The notes under the pieces are model-generated. The model did no database searches. It worked only from the letters and a program-made list of their open reading frames with translations, and was not told the DNA's origin. A DNA stretch of 64,000 nt, taken from Phlebotomus papatasi (Eukaryota; Arthropoda; Insecta; Diptera; Psychodidae). Shown one piece after another: positions 57,432 to 64,000 of this stretch. The stretch spans positions 65,534,001 to 65,598,000 of the forward strand of contig NC_077222.1 in assembly GCF_024763615.1 (NCBI RefSeq), written 5' to 3'. How positions within the stretch are numbered: position 1 is the first letter of the stretch; every line of letters begins with the position of its first letter. Position numbers and translations under genes: made by a program.

Positions 57432-58329
57432 GTAAAGAATTTTTATTAAAATTGCAATAAATAAAAGTGTTAAAATTTGTTATCTTTGTAGATTTGTGGG
57501 GGTCCTCTTGCCGACGATTCCAATAGTCATCCATAGGCAGACACCCATCTTTCCGGAGGGTAAACGAATAATCCTCCTGTGTAGGTGTTTCGTGGGCACA
57601 ACAGGCCTCATGCTCAGCTTCTATGCATTCCGTCACATGCCTCTGGCCGATGCGTCTGTGATCATTTTCTCAACACCAGTCTTCGTGGCAATCTTTGCCA
57701 GGCTCTTCCTCAAAGAGCCCTGCGGCACCTTTAACATCATCACTGTCCTCCTCACTCTCTTGGGTGTGGTTCTCATTACTCGCCCACCTGCCATCTTCGG
57801 CGATACGGTGCCTAGTCTCACGGATGATCAAATGCCTGATACCAACTATGATCTCTGGGGTCCCGTGGCAGCACTCTCGTCCACACTCTTCGGTGCTAAT
57901 GCTTACGTCCTCCTGCGCGCTCTCAAGGGACTCCACTTTTCCGTAATTATGACCAACTTTGGCGCTTTTGGACTCATTTACACGGCCATTGTATCCTGGA
58001 CAATTGGTTCCCTATGCCTTCCATCCTGTGGCACTGATCGCCTGCTTGTAGTAGCACTTGCTCTCTTCAGCTTCCTAGGTCAGATCCTGCTTACGCTATC
58101 ACTGCAGATGGAACAGGCAGGACCTGTGGCTATTGCCCGGAGTGCCGACATCGTCTTCGCCTTCTTCTGGCAGGTCATCTTCTTCCACGAAGTGCCCAAC
58201 TTCTATTCCATCCTCGGCGCCCTTCTAGTCATCAGTTGTGTCATCCTCACGGGTCTCCGTAAGTGGGTTCAGGCCCTTCCACGTGACTCTTCCAAGCGTC
58301 AGCGCTTCAAGTGGCTCGCTACCGAATAG
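57229..58329 (+). CDS. SLC35G1-like EamA/DMT membrane transporter, two exons
   Basis: Multi-pass membrane protein of the drug/metabolite transporter superfamily. Joining 57229-57431 and 57492-58329 gives 1041 nt, 346 residues plus TAG; intron of 60 bp with GTAAAG and TTTGTAG ends. The protein has a short hydrophilic N-terminus, then about ten hydrophobic segments in two EamA-type repeats (roughly 33-165 and 190-325). Typical EamA features are RCFVGTTGLMLSFYAFRHMP (99-118), LADASVIIFSTPVF (119-132) and LKEP (141-144). The SLC35G group was chosen because of overall length and this first-repeat motif; a nearby DMT group cannot be excluded, and the substrate is unknown. Start: ATG at 57229; the upstream in-frame codons begin with TTG and are leader. 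Codon use is GC-richer than the surroundings. Confidence 0.9.
57492..58329 (+). CDS. SLC35G1-like exon 2 (residues 68-346, stop)
   Basis: Starts after ATCTTTGTAG, completes the arginine codon and continues FVGVLLPTIP. It contains the rest of both EamA repeats and ends in RQRFKWLATE and TAG. Other open frames across the exon on both strands are shadows. Confidence 0.92.
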
Positions 58330-58410
58330 ATCTCATCTCCCTCTTTTTCCACGTCGCACACATTCTGAGAGTCAACCAAGAAAACTAGAAATATTTTTTA
58401 ACATGGAACA

Positions 58411-58416
58411 AATAAA
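58411..58416 (+). terminator. Polyadenylation signal AATAAA for the SLC35G1-like gene
   Basis: Canonical AATAAA in GGAACAAATAAAACTC, 82 bases after the TAG stop, so the 3' UTR would be short. Confidence 0.65.
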
Positions 58417-58539
58417 ACTCATTCGCCAAAGATAGGCTAGATTAACCAACTGATTTTTTTAATCTCCTTTGATCTTCCTTGGAAAGCAAAATGTATCTGA
58501 TAAATTCCAGTATATTAGTAAGCTAGCTTCGAGATACAA

Positions 58540-59420
58540 GCTAAAATAGATATCGACTTGCGGTTTTCGGCAAATCGGGAGAAAATTGCAATTTTGTGCA
58601 GACCCCTCAACCCCAACCCCTCCTTCCCCCATTTTGAATACCCCCTTTTTTGTTTTCTTAATAGCTCCGCTCCTATGGCATAGATTGGGCTCAAATTTTA
58701 GTATGTTATAGCTGTGCTTTAGAGCGTTCGAGCAGTACCAAACTTAAGGTCCCCTGACCCGAGCTATAAGGGTCCAAAAAACAATTATTAAAATGGCCAT
58801 AGCTCCGGTTCTAATTGTCAGAATTTAAAAAGTGAGGGCGTTTTGGAAAGCTCTCTGACTCCGGAAGTTTAGAAAACCACCACTAGAAGCGCTATTATTA
58901 AAATGATTTTTTTTTTCAATCTTTTAAGTCTAAAAGTACTTCAAAAAGTTTAAGTTTTTAAGTTTAAGTACTTCAAAAACTTCATTCTGCATCGGGCTGA
59001 AATTTTAGTACGTTGTAGCCGCACATTATATTTATCAAAGAAAAATTTAATACGCTCGATAAAACCCCTAACTCTAGCTATAAGGGGTTAAATTTCGAAA
59101 ATTGGCCGGCTTATACCTCCGGTTCTAATTGAAATTTTGACGCAAAATTTTAGGTTTCGTCTCGATGAGTACTTTCAGATGGAAGTTCAGAAAGTCACGT
59201 AGGTGGCGCTACGATAGCGTCAAAATTCAAACTCATTTTCCTCATAAACGCCATTGAGCATTTTGATCAAATTTTAGAGTGTTGGAGCCTAGGCCATGAA
59301 GTTTCCAAAAAGTGGTGTGGGTTCGCTGTGGTTATAATAGAACCGGAGATATGAGGGATCAAAATTCACGAAATTCAAAACCTCATATCTCCGGATCTAT
59401 TTTACCGGTAATTTATTTAT
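58540..59420. repeat. Interspersed repeat without inverted ends, copy 2
   Basis: Shares CGACTTGCGGTTTTCGGCAA-like, TTTTGAATACCCCC and CTCAAATTTTAGTATGTTAT phrases with 17860-18565 in the same order. It also holds repeated CTCCGGTTCTAATT-type phrases (58805, 59118, 59334 inverted). Confidence 0.7.
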
Positions 59421-59866
59421 TTTTACCGATTTATTGTAATTTAAGTGTTCAAAAGCATATAAAAGTACAACTTTTAAACCATATTTTCTAAAATTTTCAT
59501 ATAAAAATCTCAAGAATTCAGTCGTGGGGACTTGATTTTTGAATAATAAAAAAAACTTTCTTTTTCGTGGACAAAATTTCTCGAGTATTCTACCGAAAAA
59601 TTCTGAGAAATCTTGTCTACCGAAATTATGTTTTTTTTTTAAAGTTTTTTAAGCCGTCTCAAAAAATCAGGCCAATGGATGATTTTTTTTATATTTGAAA
59701 TGAAAATTTCAGAAATTATAGACAAAATGTTGCGTTTTTACTTCTGTAATCTTAATAGATCGAATTAAATAATTATTTTATTTTGTCACAAAAAGATGTA
59801 CAGAAAATATTCTGTTTTTTTTTAGTCTGCCAGACCCACGTAACCCCGTAACCCCTTATTTCTTAA

Positions 59867-60099
59867 TAAGGTAAAGTGCCCTCGAGTCGACCAGTTCCTC
59901 GACTCGACCGGTGGGTCAATTTTTGAATGCTTGATGGCAAATTTACACGAAATTGTCACTGATCAGTATTTATTTATGGAATAATTTACCTATTAATGTT
60001 AGATCATACGCCAAATATTGGCGCAAATATAAATAAATTGAACAAATAATTCTACCGGACGAATTGAGGAACCGGTCGACTTGAGGGCACTTTTCCTTA
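59867..60099. mobile_element. MITE, TAAGG-edge family 7, short copy
   Basis: Left TAAGGTAAAGTGCCCTCGAG with TCGACC; right CCGGTCGACTTGAGGGCACT with TTTCCTTA. About 233 bp. Confidence 0.9.
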
Positions 60100-61199
60100 T
60101 AACAAACTTACCTAAGAACAAATTCAGTATATTCCAAACTCGAAAAGATCGGCATTATATAAATGAGCAGTGAAAAGTTAAAATTGAGTAACAAAAAAAT
60201 TTGAAACAGTGATATTATCTTCCAAATTTTGGCAAATGAAAAATAAAGAGCTTTTCAATCTATCTGCAACAATTTTAAATGCTAAATGTATAAGTTAGAC
60301 GCATTTTTGTAAAGATTTAAGTTTTTTACTGACCATAATAAGATATTTTACTGCTCATTTTTATTTTTTTTACTGCCCATCTTGAATTTTTTACTCCTCG
60401 TTTGTTTTTTGCCGAAAAGATCTTCACAACCAGAAACTTGTCAATTCCATTTCAGCTTTTAGGGTTACTTTTAATCCTGAACCTCATCCATATAAGAATC
60501 CTTAAGAACTCCATTTGGGAATACAGAATTTTCCTTCTTATTTTTGTTTAAGGGGGTTTCCCGAATTAAGGTCAAAGGAAGTCGATACTTTTTTAATTGC
60601 TTAAATAGATAAATAAACTATTTAAGAATACATCACCAAAATTTAAGAGCTCTATTCCATATATTTTCGAAGATTAGAGAGCCGAAAGGAAAGGAGCGCG
60701 TATCAGTTTTGCAGGCGCCTGGACCGCCTGGACGAACATACAAAACTTTGAAGCTCGTTTTCTCTACTTCTCATTTTTAAGATTTTGTCGAATTGACGGA
60801 AAAGATAGCAAAAAAAAGCTTATGGACCGATTGAAACGCATAAGGGCTTATTTTCTTCAGAATGAAATGCTCTTCTAGTTGAACCTAAATAATTTCAGAA
60901 AATCTATTTTTTCTATTTTTTACAGCATGTTAAAGTCAAAATTTTATCCGAAAAAACTATTAAAAAAACTGCGAGAAAGGTCCAATTTTATGATTTTCTT
61001 CAGTTTTTCTTGGTTTAACTATATGAATTTTGGAAATTAATTTGATTTTTTTTATCAGACAAAAATTATAAGCTGCAGATTTCCCGCCAATTATGGTGTA
61101 CTGTGACGAAGCGCTCCAGTAAATTACTCATTATTCTGCTATTTTGTAATATTTTTTTTTCGAAAAAATTTACTTAATAACTTTGAATGCATATAAATA
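60100..61199. other. Unassigned DNA after the transporter
   Basis: No long frame or inverted repeat recognised; moderately AT-rich. Confidence 0.4.
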
Positions 61200-62045
61200 C
61201 ACTAACGGCCAAAACATTAAATACACCCTTCTTAAGCTTAAATACACGTGATTTGGACCGGGAAAACGCTATAATATCCAGTTCTATTGACTGAAATAGT
61301 TTCATATATAAACCTAAGAACAGTTTTAAACAAGATTTGAGAAAATACATGAGCTACAAAATTTATAATTTAAGGATCAGTCAAAAATTACCTTTTTGGA
61401 AAAAATGCAAAAGTAGCCCCACATTCTAAAACTGATCTAATCTTTTAATAATCATTTTATATAAGCTAAATACTATTAGTAAATATTATTAAGAGTCAGA
61501 AAAACTGAAAATAATACCGAGGGAATATTTTTGGTACGGATTGTGGTCGGTTTCCGGTGTGATGTGTTCTGAAAGGGGTTTCTTCTTTGAATATTGAAAT
61601 TTTCAGCCCAAATTCTACTTTTTCATATATTTTTTTTATTATTTTTCAAATTACTATTTATTATTGTTGCAATTTCATTTCTTTTACTTCATTATTTTAT
61701 TTAAAAAACATGAATAAAATCATCAAATTCAGTTTTCCTCGAAGAATTTTCCTTTAGCTTTGATAAGCGCCTCACAAATTCGGGGCATCCTGTTGATCAA
61801 TTTCTACAAAATGTCTGAAGGAACTTTGCCCACACATCCTGAAGTGCTTCCACCAAGGTTGGAACTGATTTCGCGGCTAATCTTTTTGTAGCTCATGTAT
61901 TTTCTCAAATCTTGTTTAAAACTGTTCTTAGGTTTATATATGAAACTATTTCAGTCAATAGAACTGGATATTATAGCGTTTTCCCGGTCCAAATCACGTG
62001 TATTTAAGCTTAAGAAAGGTGTATTTAATGTTTTGGCCGTTAGTG
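61200..62045 (-). mobile_element. Tc1-like transposon, internally deleted, with long terminal repeats
   Basis: TA, CACTAACGGCCAAAACATT at the left; GTTTTGGCCGTTAGTG-type end, TA at the right. The arms pair over about 160 bases (61200-61367 with about 61884-62045). The CACT...GGCCAAAA pattern and TA target are typical of Tc1 elements. Only a piece of transposase remains inside. Confidence 0.9.
61735..61871 (-). pseudogene. Tc1-type transposase C-terminus, frameshifted
   Basis: The - strand reads VPTLVEALQDVWAKF in one frame, then LINRMPRICEALIKAKG in another, which is the order seen at the C-terminus of Tc1-like transposases (W, then L-I-x-x-M-P-x-x-C-x-x-x-I-x-A-x-G). A frameshift between the pieces means it cannot be functional. 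The DDE catalytic core is absent. Confidence 0.75.
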
Positions 62046-62495
62046 TATACCCAAAATTTCATAAAGCTTGGTCGTTTCCTTCTTCTCCAAAAAAAAATCG
62101 CGAAAAACAGCTAAGTCTTGGGTTTCCAATCCGAGAAATCCCTTTAATCTTTATTGATGAAGAAACCAGAAATCGTCGGGAAATGGGATCTCTCAAGGAA
62201 AACTCATCAACTTTTCTCAAAACTTTTCCCATCAATATAGCTATCCTCACGTTGGTTTTTGCTTCACAATGATTGCACCTTCCGGACACGAATTGCTTGT
62301 TAATCTTGTAACCCTTAATCTTGTTATCTGATTCTTTGCACTCCAGATTAATCGAAGATTCATTCCCACTGATTAGTTTTATTTAAAAATATTCCTATAT
62401 GGTCTAGGTTCTGAATTAAGTTACTCTAGCTTAGTTTTTATTAAGTTCACTGGGATAAAAAAAAAGTTTTTAGAAATATGACTTTGGTGATTAGG
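62046..62495 (-). other. Unassigned; short - strand frame with a CxxC
   Basis: A - strand frame of about 110 codons (about 62390 to 62059) reads VSGRCNHCEAKTNVRIAIL in its middle. No family recognised and no start or splice site is convincing. Confidence 0.2.
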
Positions 62496-62917
62496 TAGGG
62501 TAAGTGTGCCAAATTTCGGCATAGTTGCATGCAAGCGCCAGAGTATAAAGTTTAAAATGAAATATTTTTAATAGAAATTGAATTTTTTTCAACATTTTTA
62601 TAAGGAGTGTTACTTGGAACCTTGTAGACAGAATATCGTGTTTATTTTCTCTAAAATCATTCTTAATATATTTTAAAATGAATAAAATTGTAGACATAGC
62701 ATTGGTGGTCTATTCCGGCCACCTTTATTCTCATAGTTCCTTGCCTTTCAGAAATTCTTCCTCTGCCTTTTTTAGATCATCTTGCTCGTCGAAGCGAAAT
62801 TGGTTTGTATTGTATAATCTCTAGTAGAGTGTGCAAAACCAAAAATTAATGGAAATTTCAGGAATAAAAAATGTAGTTGGATTTGCAAGCTGGCCGGAAT
62901 TTGATACCCTTACCCTA
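62496..62917. mobile_element. TAGGG-edge family 16, copy 2
   Basis: Left TAGGGTAAGTGTGCCAAATT with TCGGC; right GGCCGGAATTTGATACCCTT with ACCCTA. About 422 bp. Confidence 0.88.
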
Positions 62918-62989
62918 CGTATTGGCCCATTGAAGGGTGATTTAAAAATTAAATACAAACATTAATCTAATAACTTGAATTTAATAATC

Positions 62990-63260
62990 ATCATCATTTT
63001 CAACCGCTTATCCCTATTAGGGTCGCGGGCTTATAACATCAAGGTTAACAGCCTACGCCTGTCGATCCTTTGCAACTTCAGGAAGATGTTCGAGTTCCAT
63101 CCCAAGGCGCTCCAAGGCAAGATCTTGAATTTGACTCAGCCACCTTGTCCTGGGTCTGCACCAAAGTCGAGGTCTCCTCACAATGCCTTGCATGGCTTTT
63201 CTGGGGAATCTACCAATCAAGATCTACAGGATTTGTGCGATCAGTGAATTTTTCGACTCC
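62990..63260 (-). mobile_element. 3' end of a non-LTR retrotransposon (LINE)
   Basis: The - strand reads IVRRPRLWCRPRTRWLSQIQ and then LALERLGMELEHLPEVAKDR, the arginine-rich C-terminus typical of several LINE ORF2 proteins. It is followed by GCGACCCTAATAGGGATAAG and a short ATG tail. Upstream - strand sequence (63260-63400) continues with stops. The clade is not determined. Confidence 0.6.
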
Positions 63261-64000
63261 ACTCATTGTCAATATAATATGGCGTTGAGATTTTCTGTGT
63301 TCTCAATGGAGAATATTAGGTCCTGGATCTATGCTGCAAGCGGTGAGGATATCGAGGAAACCCTGAAATCGACGTATGCTTAGTGTTTTACACTATGTCT
63401 ATAAACAAGCGTTTTAACCGTTTTAATCCATATCAATCCACATCATTAAATGAACTTTTACGTGCTATGCAAGAAGCCAAACAGCCTTTATGGATAGATT
63501 TTCTTTAAATTCTCTCTGCGAGAATACCCATCTTCCCATGTAATGTGACCTTCGTGCTTATGTATGATCGTGAAATATACAACCAATGAAGGGACTTTCT
63601 ATCGTTTCCGTCCTGGAGCTTGGAATCGACGCAAAGACGGAGATGGTCGCATGGGGGATGATCATCAATTTGATAAATAAAACACACTCTCAAGTTCTCA
63701 ATACTATATTTTTCATTCAAATTTCTCAAGATGCCTTTCTAAATGTTTTTTGGGTGAAAGATTGTTCTCGTTCTCAAAAGATTGGTACGCGTTTGTTAAA
63801 CGCCAAAGACATGGAGTATATTTTAGGATACAACCGGATAATTTGGCAAAAATGTTTCACACACGAGGATAATAGGGAGGAAATATTGCATGATAGCGAG
63901 TTGTTGGTCTGTTTAGAAGGGGCGTGACTGCGATGTGAAACCCAGTCCAACGCCACGCATTGTGTGTGTCACCTGTCTAGCCACTTCATACTGCTGCTCC
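63261..64000. other. Possible upstream part of the same LINE or unrelated DNA
   Basis: GC-richer than the surroundings, with short frames on both strands (113 codons at 63586-63927), none recognised. The window ends here. Confidence 0.25.

Noticed and set aside
63586..63927. 113-codon frame as a gene
   Set aside because: Unrecognisable, next to a LINE end and lacking gene signals. Listed only as unassigned.

Overview
The window is nuclear DNA of an insect, almost certainly a dipteran. It is AT-rich, its genes are split by GT-AG introns, and it carries a complete innexin whose predicted protein matches dipteran shaking-B in length (372 residues) and residue by residue over long stretches. A nematoceran such as a sand fly is plausible, but the species cannot be fixed from the sequence alone.

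Two protein genes can be supported, both on the + strand. The first is shakB, with coding exons at 9661-10020, 38728-38947, 42345-42511, 42788-42966 and 43052-43244. Intron 1 is 28.7 kb and takes up almost half of the window. About 2 kb of low-repeat DNA upstream of the ATG probably holds leader and promoter. The second is a two-exon drug/metabolite-type transporter of the SLC35G1 (EamA) kind at 57229-58329, with a 60-bp intron. A decayed reading frame of about 210 codons lies on the - strand at 54023-54655, and an unexplained 179-codon frame lies in shakB intron 1 at 15636-16175.

Nearly everything else is repeat DNA. At least 17 families of short inverted-repeat elements (MITEs) have unrelated internal sequence but the same outer edge, TAGGG or TAAGG followed by a purine-rich stretch, mirrored at the other end. 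Several carry iterated short motifs in their termini and several are nested in one another. Six elements end in CCCTTTAA-type repeats next to TTAA, as expected for piggyBac-like MITEs. One element is a shrunken Tc1-like transposon with arms of about 160 bp and a piece of transposase. Two are pogo-like. One is a 1.8-kb foldback element. There are also near-perfect palindromes, a tRNA-derived SINE and the 3' end of a LINE.

Two degenerate tandem arrays (about 200-1590 and 53290-56390) are cut by later MITE insertions. A 15-bp tandem array is present as two facing, inverted blocks (25594-26062). Region by region: 1-7000 repeat-dominated; 7000-9660 shakB leader; 10021-38727 intron 1, with dense MITEs to about 24 kb and after 33.6 kb and sparser, more complex DNA between; 38728-43790 shakB core exons and 3' UTR; 43800-57100 repeats, a foldback element and a split satellite; 57100-58420 transporter; 58430-64000 repeats, a Tc1 relic and a LINE end.

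The two genes show no sign of working together. The most unusual content is the organisation of the mobile elements.
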